Position numbers and translations under genes: made by a program. Below, one piece after another: positions 44,355 to 52,012 of a stretch of 64,000 nt of DNA. The DNA is from Candidatus Poribacteria bacterium. GTDB lineage: Bacteria > Poribacteria > WGA-4E > WGA-3G. Numbering within the stretch: position 1 is the stretch's first letter; every line of letters begins with the position of its first letter. Where the stretch lies: NCBI GenBank assembly GCA_022821065.1, contig JAJEEK010000023.1, positions 27,241-91,240 of the forward strand. The letters are read 5' to 3'. The notes under the pieces are model-generated. The model did no database searches and was not told the origin of the DNA. It worked only from the letters and a program-made list of their open reading frames with translations.

Positions 44355-44831
44355 ACGCTCGTTCGCGACGATGTCATCAATCGTGGATCTCTTCGGTAAA
44401 GTGAAGGACGGCACCTTCGCTGGCGACAATCTCGGCAACTCTATTTATACGAAGCCTGGAGCTGGCAGGGTCATTGACGGTGGCTCCGAGATTTGGATGG
44501 CATCTCCGAGTTGCCTGATTTCACTACATTCGTCCGCGGTGTCGATCCGACAGGTATTGCGAACGTTACGTTGACCGATATTAACATTCCGATCCCTATC
44601 GCGGAGGCGATGGTTCTATCGGGGATGTGATTTTAGCCAGGCGCGGCGGGGTTATTTTTATCCCGCCGCATTTCGCGCAACCGGTTGTTGAACGCGGTGA
44701 AGAGGTCGCTCTCCGAGACCGGTTTGGACATCAACGGTTACGAGAAGGTGTTTATACACTGGGTGAATAGATCTGAAATGGTCGGAGAAGATTGAGGCAG
44801 ATTTTGCAAAATGGCGTGAGAATCAGGAATG
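44355..44831 (+). pseudogene. Truncated, frameshifted copy of the RraA-like gene
   Basis: Matches 42520-42998 almost base for base in blocks, for example GTGGATCTCTTCGGTAAAGT and CGAGACCGGTTTGGACATCA. It lacks the first about 110 codons and has several small deletions (e.g. after GACGGTGGCTCCGAGAT and at ATGGTTCTATCGGGGATG), an in-frame stop where the parent has GAAATAGAC, and no stop at the parental position. Not translatable. The preceding spacer 43881-44354 has no recognisable gene. Confidence 0.92.
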
Positions 44832-44884
44832 CGGTATATCTATAGTGAAACGAAAAAATAAAGAGACGCTTCCTCCCCCCGGTA

Positions 44885-44906
44885 GGTTCGGTTTCCTAAC
44901 CGAACC
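44885..44906. repeat. Perfect hairpin GGTTCGGTT-TCCT-AACCGAACC
   Basis: A 9-bp stem with a 4-base loop, built from the same CCTAACCGAACC word as the leader repeats at 40412, 55451 and 55560. Confidence 0.6.
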
Positions 44907-45055
44907 GGTGTGGAGTGTCCTATTAATTCTAAATTTTACTATAAATCAGGATTTTGGGGTATCCTGCTAATAGGGAAGGGCTACCACCCTTCCCACTTAA
45001 TTTCTTCTACTATAACACTTTCTCACACTTTTAATCAAAAAAAGGAGTTTTTAAG

Positions 45056-46693
45056 ATGAAAAAATATCTCTATATCTTTTCAGTTTTGTTTTTACTGCTA
45101 TGCGTTAATTTCGGATATGCAGACTTAGAAATTATAGTAAAGTCTTCGCCTGATTGGGGTGAAATATCGGCTAGTGATATAAAAAAGTTGTGTCAAAACA
45201 TTATAGATCACTTTGAAGATCATCTAAGACCTGAAAATGAGATAAACGACAGTGTGAATGTGTATCGAACTTTTAGACCGAATAGTCATACCACGCTTGA
45301 CTCGAACCCTGATGTGAAATATAAGATTGGAATCGTCCTAAAACAAGATATGGCAATTAGGGTGGACGACTTTTATTATTTTGTCTTCGATTTCGCTCAC
45401 GAATTCTGCCATATCCTACATGTTTTTGACGTGACAACTATTAACAATCCGAATTTGTGGTTTCAAGAAGGCATTGCGACAATGGCGAGTATATGGGCAT
45501 TGCGGAGTATGGCGGAAACATGGAAACGGGATTCACCCTTCGGCACTTTTACTAATCAGGATGGTGGCATTGCTTATTTTAGTCAAAACTTCAATCATTT
45601 CGCAGATGCTTATCTAAAGGTGTTCCCTGAATACCAATACAATGGCACTGGTGAGGAATGGCTTGAAACGTATGAAACGTCTTTGAGGCAAGAGTATGAT
45701 AGAACTCGGTCTTTCACACAATATCATCTTGTGGGACAATTAACTTTCAAATTTCTACCGATCTTTGAGGAAAACCCAGAGGCATGGAACGCTGTAAGGC
45801 ACATGCCCGCCACGAAAGGCAATATGTCTGAGTACATGCAGGATTGGTACGATGCCGTAGATGTGCAAGACAGACAATATGTGGAATCAATTGCAGAAGT
45901 AATGGGTATCACAGTCGCGCCGTTTGATATCGTAGACAGTATTTCCGAAAACGCTGAAAGCGTTAGTTTGACTTTCATGCACAGATCGGATACCTCACTG
46001 ACACCGATAAACGATTCAAGCGAATGGTACGGATGGATCGCTGGTGTTTGGGAAAAAACTCCTGATGGTGTTGTAGGTAGGAAACCTAATCTTTATTACA
46101 ATTTCCCTGAAATGAACGAATTGGATTATTGGGTGTATTCTCACGCGCCGAGTGTCATTGAGTATGATGTTTCAGGAAACAACTACAGCAGTTTTGCCAG
46201 TTATTTCAATATGACGCATCAAGAGTGTGTGCATCGCGAAACAGAAGTACAGTTTTTTGCCTACGCAGACAACAAAGAAATATACCGCTCCGATATTCTA
46301 TACGCTGAAGATGACGGCATGTATATAGCGTTTGACATTCCAAAGAATTCTAAAAGACTAAAGATAAGGATCGACGATGTTACAAACGACTGGTGCGATC
46401 ACTATGTTTTAGGAGAGCCACGACTCTATACTGAGCCTTTTTCTGATTCAAAAAAAAGCGATATAAACGCGGATGTAAACAATGACGGCTATGTAGATCT
46501 ATATGACGTTATGATTGTCCGTAGTGCCATGCAAAATTCCACTTCCTATGACACAGATGTCAATAATGACGGTATCACGGACGAAGTAGACCTACTCATT
46601 GTAAAAGCGAAAGCCATGGAAGCCATTGCGGCAGCAGCCCCACATAAAAGGAAAATCAAATTAACGACTTGGGGGGCTGTAAAGAGGAGATAA
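45056..46693 (+). CDS. Secreted HExxH metallopeptidase-like protein with dockerin-type C-terminus
   Basis: 545 aa. Signal peptide MKKYLYIFSVLFLLLCVNFGYA. Zinc-peptidase motif HEFCHILH near residue 115, followed about 20 residues later by NLWFQEGIATMAS, where the Glu fits the third ligand of a gluzincin. A middle jelly-roll-like region follows, then two calcium-loop repeats DVNNDGYVDLYDVMIV and DVNNDGITDEVDLLIV near residues 480-520, the dockerin type I pattern. Probably exported and possibly cell-attached through a cohesin-like partner. A perfect AAAAGGAG ribosome site stands before the ATG. Lower GC than flanks. Confidence 0.82.
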   Translation: MKKYLYIFSVLFLLLCVNFGYADLEIIVKSSPDWGEISASDIKKLCQNIIDHFEDHLRPENEINDSVNVYRTFRPNSHTTLDSNPDVKYKIGIVLKQDMAIRVDDFYYFVFDFAHEFCHILHVFDVTTINNPNLWFQEGIATMASIWALRSMAETWKRDSPFGTFTNQDGGIAYFSQNFNHFADAYLKVFPEYQYNGTGEEWLETYETSLRQEYDRTRSFTQYHLVGQLTFKFLPIFEENPEAWNAVRHMPATKGNMSEYMQDWYDAVDVQDRQYVESIAEVMGITVAPFDIVDSISENAESVSLTFMHRSDTSLTPINDSSEWYGWIAGVWEKTPDGVVGRKPNLYYNFPEMNELDYWVYSHAPSVIEYDVSGNNYSSFASYFNMTHQECVHRETEVQFFAYADNKEIYRSDILYAEDDGMYIAFDIPKNSKRLKIRIDDVTNDWCDHYVLGEPRLYTEPFSDSKKSDINADVNNDGYVDLYDVMIVRSAMQNSTSYDTDVNNDGITDEVDLLIVKAKAMEAIAAAAPHKRKIKLTTWGAVKRR

Positions 46694-46700
46694 CTATAGA

Positions 46701-46820
46701 TTAACTCACCAGACCTCGAACAAACCCAGGCTTTGCGGTTCTAAAAAACCTCTTGTTCGTAATAGGGCAATTCATTGCCCGTCGGTTAACTCACGGGACC
46801 CCGAACAAATCCAGGCTTTA
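46701..46820. repeat. Imperfect 35-bp direct repeat plus hairpin
   Basis: TTAACTCAC...CGAACAAA-CCAGGCTTT occurs at 46701-46735 and again at 46786-46820. Between them lies a small hairpin GGGCAAT-TC-ATTGCCC at 46765-46780. Confidence 0.65.
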
Positions 46821-46899
46821 TCGTCATACAATGATTATAGATATGTTTGAATCTGAAACAGATTGACGCGACAGGTGGCAATCTGGCATAAGGAGCGTT

Positions 46900-47436
46900 A
46901 TGAAGAAAACGCCTTCATGGGCGGATGACCGAGCCTTTGGTAGACACACAGGGTATTCGTCAGCACGGGCGCATTCGTCAGCACGTGCACAAAGAGCAGT
47001 GGATGTCAATTGGATACGAAACCCTGATGGCAACTGGTATTTACTGGATGAATTGCCTCGAGTTCTACCAAGTCTACGGTGCGATGGTATTTACATCTTG
47101 TGGTATTTTGATGAGTCTCACGTGCCTCAAACCGTCAGGGTCGGTATAAAAGGGGTCAACGATAATTTTGGGATGCTGGGTAAGGATCGTCAAGTTGAAA
47201 AGTACACTGTTCACCCTTTATACATCACGTGGGCAGAGGTTAAACCGCCTCCTGCAGCCCATTTAAGAAGGCAAAGCGTATTGTACCATGAGTCTGTGAC
47301 AGCGAATAAACAGCCTTCTTTAGATTATTTAAGAGGGATATGGTCTTATCTCTGTGAGAAATTAGAACCACTAGCGGGGCCCCGCTGCCCGCAATCGGAC
47401 TCTATTCCAGTGATTCTGCCATGGGCCTCTGATTGA
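46900..47436 (+). CDS. Hypothetical protein, possible GIY-YIG-like fold
   Basis: 178 aa with a good ribosome site (AAGGAG) before the ATG. Residues about 60-110 read CDGIYILWYF then VRVGIKGV, and later LYITWAEV. That G-I-Y...V-G order recalls GIY-YIG nucleases, but the usual Arg and Glu catalytic residues are not clear, so the match is weak. An 18-bp direct repeat (CATTCGTCAGCACG) gives the SSARAHSSARA segment near the N-terminus and may be a recent slip or inserted repeat. Function unknown. Confidence 0.6.
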   Translation: MKKTPSWADDRAFGRHTGYSSARAHSSARAQRAVDVNWIRNPDGNWYLLDELPRVLPSLRCDGIYILWYFDESHVPQTVRVGIKGVNDNFGMLGKDRQVEKYTVHPLYITWAEVKPPPAAHLRRQSVLYHESVTANKQPSLDYLRGIWSYLCEKLEPLAGPRCPQSDSIPVILPWASD

Positions 47437-47619
47437 TTCTAAATTGCTTTTATAAGTTGAAGCGAAAAGTTTCCCAATTGTGAGATTGAAAGTAAAATAA
47501 AAAAGGTCAATTCATAGGAAAATAAGGAAAATTACTAAAAAGAACCTTCTCGCTTAAAGCAACAAAGAAGTATTTCCATCGAAACCTCGCTACAAAGTCC
47601 GATTCGCAGGACACAAAAT

Positions 47620-48024
47620 ATGACAACTGACACAAACAAGAGCAAGGTTCGTGTTTTTCTAAGTTTTGAATTTGGCAGAGATAATGAACTTCATCGCAAC
47701 TTCTACGCGCAGGCGGAGCATCACTCACAGTACGAGATTATAGATTGTTCTCTCAAGGAACCGTATCATCCCGACTCGCGCTGGCTGGAAAAAGCGCGCA
47801 AACAGATTACTCTTTCGGACATCGTTATCGTGGTAGTGGGAGCAGACACACATAATGCCCCGGGGGTTGAAAAAGAGGTGAACGAAGCACATCAACTAAA
47901 AAAGCCGATGTTTCAGATTCGACCTAAGCGAAGGACAGCGGGTGAAATTCACGGTGCCGGTGAGGTGATCTCGTGGAAATGGAAGAAAATTAACGCGAAG
48001 ATTGCCGAGAAATTGTTGGAATAA
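47620..48024 (+). CDS. TIR-like domain protein (DUF1863/ThsB type)
   Basis: 134 aa, only the domain. KVRVFLSFEFGRDNELHRNF opens the fold (strand A and first helix), YEIIDCSLKEPY follows, then WLEKARKQITLSDIVIVVVGADTHNAPGVEKEVNEAHQLKKPMFQIRP. This is the MTH538 TIR-like group, which includes ThsB of Thoeris defence. In TIR domains of that kind a conserved Glu supports NAD or nucleotide chemistry; EKEVNEA holds candidates. No ThsA-like effector lies next to it, so a defence role is open. Confidence 0.75.
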   Translation: MTTDTNKSKVRVFLSFEFGRDNELHRNFYAQAEHHSQYEIIDCSLKEPYHPDSRWLEKARKQITLSDIVIVVVGADTHNAPGVEKEVNEAHQLKKPMFQIRPKRRTAGEIHGAGEVISWKWKKINAKIAEKLLE

Positions 48025-48237
48025 GGCGTTTGTTGCAACGCCAGTAGCACTCACTTGAACCGATCACTGTATTTTGACAAAAACGACCTATTCCAAAAGG
48101 TCATCAAGCGGATCTGGTAGGAATGGGATACAGCGCAAAATCAGTGGAACCTCAAACGTCTCGAATTCATCTATCTACTGTTAGAAGAGCTTACTTTTTT
48201 ATTTCCCACTTTGGATAAACTTGTTATTTTTTCTCAG

Positions 48238-48576
48238 TTAAAGGCTTCCTTCAAGCGCCCGTTTGATTAACATTCTAATCATTCGCTGCTCAACGTCAAT
48301 TAAAGCGCGCCCTATAGATGTTCGTTTCTGCACTTCGTCAATGGCGTGCTTCTTGTCCATTATTCCCTTCCCTAAGATACCTACGTCAAATTCGTGGCTT
48401 TGCCGAATACGTTCCGCTACCAATTCTGACTGTTTTTCAGGGGACAAGCGGTTAAATGGAACCTGTGTTGGTCCTTCTTCTACCACTTCTCGTAAAGAGA
48501 GCCATCGACCATCAGGGGTCATAGCCACTGGACGACTCCAGTGGTCTTCATAAGTCATTGGTGCGTTATTCGCCAT
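48238..48576 (-). CDS. Hypothetical small protein
   Basis: 112 aa with a strong AAGGAGA site before the ATG. Charged, helix-rich, with no signal or TM segment. Features are MTPDGRWLSLREVVEEGP at the front and IDVEQRMIRMLIKRALEGSL at the end. No family recognised. The preceding spacer 48025-48237 contains only short broken frames. Confidence 0.65.
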   Translation of the reverse strand: MANNAPMTYEDHWSRPVAMTPDGRWLSLREVVEEGPTQVPFNRLSPEKQSELVAERIRQSHEFDVGILGKGIMDKKHAIDEVQKRTSIGRALIDVEQRMIRMLIKRALEGSL

Positions 48577-48608
48577 GAGTGTCTCCTTAAAAACGGTTCA
48601 AGACTTTT

Positions 48609-48690
48609 TAGGAAGGCTCAGGACTTAGTATTAAGAAATGGTATAAGATAAACTTATGCCCTGTTACGCAATACTAAGGACTCAGAACCA
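48609..48690. repeat. Imperfect inverted repeat in the spacer before cysK
   Basis: CTCAGGACTTAGTATT pairs imperfectly with AATACTAAGGACTCAG about 50 bp later. The 446-bp spacer 48577-49022 also has a GCGAGC-GCA-GCTCGC element (48860-48882) and the cysK promoter. Confidence 0.5.
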
Positions 48691-48859
48691 AAATTATTTT
48701 CTCTTTAAAATGGTTAATGTTGTAAGTATTATACAATAAAACTAAATGAAAGTCAAAAAAATGAATGCCTTCGTCGATCCATTCACCTATTCAGGACGAT
48801 TTAGTTTTCGGTTTTGATTCTGGTTTTCGTTTATAGATATTAACGTTTTTTTCACAAGA

Positions 48860-48882
48860 TCGCGAGCGCAGCTCGCTCCTAC
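48860..48882. repeat. Single copy of the GCGAGC-GCA-GCTCGC repeat
   Basis: Same core and TCCTAC tail as the tandem copies at 8897-8986. Confidence 0.75.
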
Positions 48883-48953
48883 AAAGGGAGACACATCCAT
48901 ATATACAAAGTGAATATGTAAAACTAAATACCCCTGTTCACCTATTGAAAAAT

Positions 48954-48982
48954 TTGACTTTTTGCGGTGGGTATGGTATACT
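48954..48982 (+). promoter_or_regulatory. Sigma-70 promoter of the cysteine-biosynthesis cluster
   Basis: TTGACT, 17 bp, TATACT, followed by a 40-base leader to the cysK ATG. Near-consensus with a TATGG stretch before the -10 box. Confidence 0.8.
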
Positions 48983-49022
48983 TTAACGTGGTAATTGTCT
49001 AAAGCACACAGGCAAAACAGAA

Positions 49023-49973
49023 ATGAAAATCGCTAAAAATCTGACAGACCTCATCGGGAATACACCGACGATTCGCCTGAATGCGCTGCCCGGTAAGGAC
49101 GATGCGACGATCTTCGCAAAATTGGAGGCTTACAACCCCGGCGGCAGTATCAAGGACCGAATCAGCTACGCAATGGTCGTCGATGCTGAAGAACGCGGTA
49201 TCCTCAGAAAAGGGGACACCATCGTGGAACCTACCGCTGGTAATACAGGGTTGGGACTCTCTATCGTCGGCATCGCGAGAGGTTATCCTGTCACTTTAAC
49301 AATGCCAGAAAATGTGAGTCGCGAAAAATATGAACTCCTCTCCGCTTTCGGTGCAAAAATTGTGCTGACCCCGGAGCACGGCGGTATGGCTAGTGCGATC
49401 TGGGAGGCGGAGACAATCGTCCGACAGAACCCGCGGCACTATATGCCGAACCAGTTTACAAACCCCGCAAACCCCGAAATCCATCGTCGTACGACAGCCA
49501 TCGAAATCCTCAAGGCGATCGGCACCGACATCGATTTTTGCGTTATAGGGGTCGGTACAGGTGGGACTTTGACAGGTGTCGGCGAGGTGCTAAAAGCAGA
49601 ATGCCCGAATGTGAAAGTCGTTGCTGTGGAGCCGCGTGTTTCAGCGGTGCTTTCCGGCGGTAAACCCGGTCCAACCCGAATCGATGGACTCGGTGCCGGG
49701 ATGGTGCCTGAAGTGCTGAATGTAGATGTTATCGACGAGGTCATCACTGTCTCCGAAAAAGAGGCGTATGAGATGATGAAGACCATTTCGAGGACCGAAG
49801 GGTTGTTGGTCGGGATGTCGTCTGGCGCGAATGTCTACGCGGCGCTAAAGGTTGCGAAGGCACAAGGCCCCGATAAAACCGTTGTTACCATTCTCCCGGA
49901 CACCGGAGAACGTTATTTCAGTTTGAGTCGTTATTTTGAAATCGAATCGGACATTATGGATACACTTCCGTAA
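49023..49973 (+). CDS. cysK: Cysteine synthase (O-acetylserine/O-phosphoserine sulfhydrylase family)
   Basis: 316 aa, normal length. PLP lysine in NPGGSIKDR near residue 43, EPTAGNTGLGL near 70, phosphate loop GVGTGGTLTGVG near 178 and DTGERYFS near 302. It makes cysteine from an activated serine and a sulfide or, as in the CysM/CysO system, a carrier thiocarboxylate. The sulfur carrier and JAMM protease genes downstream favour the second mode, but the residue pattern cannot settle CysK versus CysM, so the symbol is provisional. First gene of the cluster. Confidence 0.92.
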   Translation: MKIAKNLTDLIGNTPTIRLNALPGKDDATIFAKLEAYNPGGSIKDRISYAMVVDAEERGILRKGDTIVEPTAGNTGLGLSIVGIARGYPVTLTMPENVSREKYELLSAFGAKIVLTPEHGGMASAIWEAETIVRQNPRHYMPNQFTNPANPEIHRRTTAIEILKAIGTDIDFCVIGVGTGGTLTGVGEVLKAECPNVKVVAVEPRVSAVLSGGKPGPTRIDGLGAGMVPEVLNVDVIDEVITVSEKEAYEMMKTISRTEGLLVGMSSGANVYAALKVAKAQGPDKTVVTILPDTGERYFSLSRYFEIESDIMDTLP

Positions 49974-50005
49974 GTTTCTTGTAACCAAGGGAATACCATT
50001 AAAAA

Positions 50006-50770
50006 TTGAAGTACGCAGTCGATCAAACGCTCTGCCAAGAAATTTTGTTGACGGAGACACCCCAAGAAATTCTTTTCTCCCTCTTTAAGCGGTTCAAAGA
50101 ACGCGCCGCGATTGTCACCAGTGGACAACTTTCGGGGATGGTGCTGATTCACTTAGCCGCTGAAAACGGGTTGCCGTTCCGGGTCTGTACGCTTGACACA
50201 CTTCGCCTTTTCCCAGAAACTTACGACTTCCTTGCGCAGGTAGAATCGCGCTACGGCGTTGAAATCGAACAGGTTCAACCGGATCCGCAAGAAGTTCAAG
50301 AGATGGTCGCACAACACGGCGAATACCTGTTTTTCGACAGCAAAGCGAAGCAGGAATACTGTTGCAATATCCGGAAAGTGCGTCCGATGCAACGACTCCT
50401 CGAAACATTAGATGTCTGGATCACCGGTTTACGTCGGGATCAATCTGAGGCAAGGCAGCAGCTCCGAAAAGCAGAAATTATCTCATCCGCGACGCATCCG
50501 GTGTTGAAGACGAACCCGCTTATCCAGTGGACGACCAATGATGTCTGGGAATTTGTCCGTAAAAACGAGATTCCTGTGAACCCACTGCTTGAAACGGATG
50601 CCCAAGGTCACTATTATGAATCCATCGGATGCGTCATCTGCACAACACCGATAAAGCCCGGCGAACCGAAACGCGCCGGACGCTGGCGTTGGCAGAACGG
50701 AGCATCCGCATCAGAAAACACAGATACCGAAGAAAATAACAAAGAGTGTGGATTACATTATTCGATTTAA
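50006..50770 (+). CDS. cysH: Assimilatory adenylyl-sulfate/PAPS reductase, 4Fe-4S type
   Basis: 254 aa. PP-loop-type SGQLSGMVL near residue 40, CC pair in EYCCNIRK near 118, CxxC in GCVICTTPIKPGEPKRAGRW near 210, and catalytic KECGLHY at the C-terminus. The four cysteines (CC...CxxC) are those that hold the 4Fe-4S cluster of APS reductases, so APS is the likelier substrate, with thioredoxin as donor and sulfite as product. The start is a TTG at 50006: the first in-frame ATG (codon 45) would remove the nucleotide-binding loop. Only 32 bp after cysK. Confidence 0.93.
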   Translation: MKYAVDQTLCQEILLTETPQEILFSLFKRFKERAAIVTSGQLSGMVLIHLAAENGLPFRVCTLDTLRLFPETYDFLAQVESRYGVEIEQVQPDPQEVQEMVAQHGEYLFFDSKAKQEYCCNIRKVRPMQRLLETLDVWITGLRRDQSEARQQLRKAEIISSATHPVLKTNPLIQWTTNDVWEFVRKNEIPVNPLLETDAQGHYYESIGCVICTTPIKPGEPKRAGRWRWQNGASASENTDTEENNKECGLHYSI

Positions 50771-50935
50771 TGGCTGTCAGCAATCAGCCGTCAGCCGTCA
50801 GCAGATTAGCGGTCAGCCGTCAGCAAAGAGAGGTTAGTTTAATCAGAAACCTCTTTGCTGATGGTTTCCGAAAGCCGACTGCCGATAGCCATTCTTGCTG
50901 ACAGCCGAAAGCCGATAGCCGACGGCTACACAAAA
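50771..50935. repeat. Heptamer repeat array with central hairpin
   Basis: Period-7 words of the CAGCCGT and AGCCGAT type on both sides of a stem (GCAAAGAG...CTCTTTGC) that spans about 50 bases. Spacer between cysH and the sulfur-carrier gene. Confidence 0.75.
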
Positions 50936-50952
50936 AGGAGAAAAATTATATT

Positions 50953-51237
50953 ATGGCTGTAATCGTTCGTATTCCGACCCCGCTGAGACGTTTAACGCAG
51001 AACTTGGCGGAAGTTGAAACAGAAGGCGCCAACATTGAAGGCATTATTGAGAACCTCGAAGCGACTTATCCGGGAATGAAAGAGCGTCTCTGTGATGAAG
51101 GCGGGAATATCCGTCGGTTCGTAAACATCTATCTTAACGATGAAGACATCCGTTTCCTCGATGGAAAAGATACCGCCGTCGCAGATGGTGCTGAAATCTC
51201 TATCATTCCAGCAATCGCTGGTGGAAGTTTGTCTTAA
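50953..51237 (+). CDS. MoaD/ThiS-family sulfur carrier protein (CysO-like) with masked GG tail
   Basis: 94 aa ubiquitin-like beta-grasp protein: AVIVRIPTPLRRLTQ at the start, INIYLNDEDIRFLDG-like strand (VNIYLNDEDIRFLDGKDTAVADGAEISIIPAIAGG), ending GGSLS. In sulfur carriers the chain ends at GG, which becomes a thiocarboxylate; here three residues (SLS) follow and must be cut off. The JAMM peptidase encoded next is the natural candidate. Context with cysK and cysH indicates cysteine synthesis rather than thiamin or molybdopterin. AAGGAG lies upstream. Confidence 0.9.
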   Translation: MAVIVRIPTPLRRLTQNLAEVETEGANIEGIIENLEATYPGMKERLCDEGGNIRRFVNIYLNDEDIRFLDGKDTAVADGAEISIIPAIAGGSLS

Positions 51238-51346
51238 TGGCTCTCGGCTCTCGGCTTTCAGCCCTCAGTAACAAGAGGTTTTGATTAAGAGAAAACCCTC
51301 TTTGCTGATTGCTGACGGCTGATTGCTGACGGCTAATTTTCATTCA
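51238..51346. repeat. Heptamer repeat array with central hairpin
   Basis: CTCGGCT and CTGACGG type words around an AGAGGTTTT...AAAACCCTCT stem. Structurally similar to 50771-50935. Confidence 0.7.
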
Positions 51347-51805
51347 ATGCTAACGCTTCAACCAGCAACCCTCAACGAGATTTGTGAGCACGCAACATCG
51401 GAATTTCCCGATGAATGCTGTGGTGCGATCTTGAGTGATGGGGTTCAAGAATCTGTCTGGAAATGCCGGAACATACAGAACGAACTGCATCAGGAAGACC
51501 CAGACACGTATCCGCGTGATGCTCGCACGGCTTATGTGATACACCCCGACGATCTATTCAAAGTTACCAAAGCATCTGAGACCCAACAGATTAAGGCGTT
51601 TTATCATTCACACCCGAACCACGAAGCGTATTTCTCGGAAAAAGACAAAGCAGATGCGACGATGTGGGATGAACCGACTTATCCGGGTACGACCTATTTG
51701 GTTATCTCTGTCTACGGGACTGAGGTCCGCGCCGTGAAGGCTTTTGCGTGGGACGAAACATCAAAGGATTTTGTTGAGGTTGAAGGCCCCCTTGTGAACA
51801 CCTAA
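51347..51805 (+). CDS. JAMM/MPN+ metalloprotease (Mec-like), sulfur-carrier processing
   Basis: 152 aa from the ATG at 51347; an in-frame TTG at 51323 lies within repeat DNA and was not used. JAMM motif HSHPNHEAYFSEKD (HxHP...SxxD) near residue 88, with an upstream Glu in EFPDECCGAIL. Mec of mycobacteria releases cysteine from the CysO-cysteine adduct; related JAMM enzymes trim residues after the GG of carriers. Either role, or both, fits the SLS tail of the neighbour. No clear ribosome site, so it may be reached by coupling or read-through. Confidence 0.9.
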   Translation: MLTLQPATLNEICEHATSEFPDECCGAILSDGVQESVWKCRNIQNELHQEDPDTYPRDARTAYVIHPDDLFKVTKASETQQIKAFYHSHPNHEAYFSEKDKADATMWDEPTYPGTTYLVISVYGTEVRAVKAFAWDETSKDFVEVEGPLVNT

Positions 51806-51870
51806 CACGGTAGCGCGGTTTTTTCGACTTCAAATTGCGCTATCAAAGCACACAATAGTTTTGTTTACTA

Positions 51871-51991
51871 TAGGACTTACGCATGATGCTCTTTTGTACC
51901 ACAAACTGTTAGTTTGTGCTATAAGAACGCTGTGTTTTCCGAAAAATTTCATCTAACAGAATCGACTACAGTCAAAATTACGTAGGTCCTG
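51871..51991. mobile_element. MITE-like element, copy 2 (121 bp)
   Basis: TAGGACTTACGCA at the left; right end ACGTAGGTCCT with two changes from the perfect inverse. Flanked by the direct duplication TACTA (51866-51870 and 51992-51996). The inner hairpin CACAAACT-GTT-AGTTTGTG is intact. Confidence 0.88.
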
Positions 51992-52012
51992 TACTATATT
52001 GAGGCAAGAACC

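Noticed and set aside
44347..44574. Small plus-strand open frame as a separate gene
   Set aside because: It is a fragment of the RraA pseudogene and has no ribosome site of its own.
46824..47033. Minus-strand frame opposite the gene at 46900
   Set aside because: Its LCARADECARADE repeat is just the complement of the 18-bp direct repeat; no ribosome site, and it overlaps the better supported gene.
48060..48180. Possible gene remnant after the TIR-like gene (LNRSLYFDKNDLFQK in one frame)
   Set aside because: Short, broken frames on both strands with no match to anything I recognise; too weak to call.
50771..50935. CRISPR-like appearance of repeated words
   Set aside because: The repeat period is about 7 bp, words vary, arms are inverted, there are no unique 30-40 bp spacers and no cas genes.
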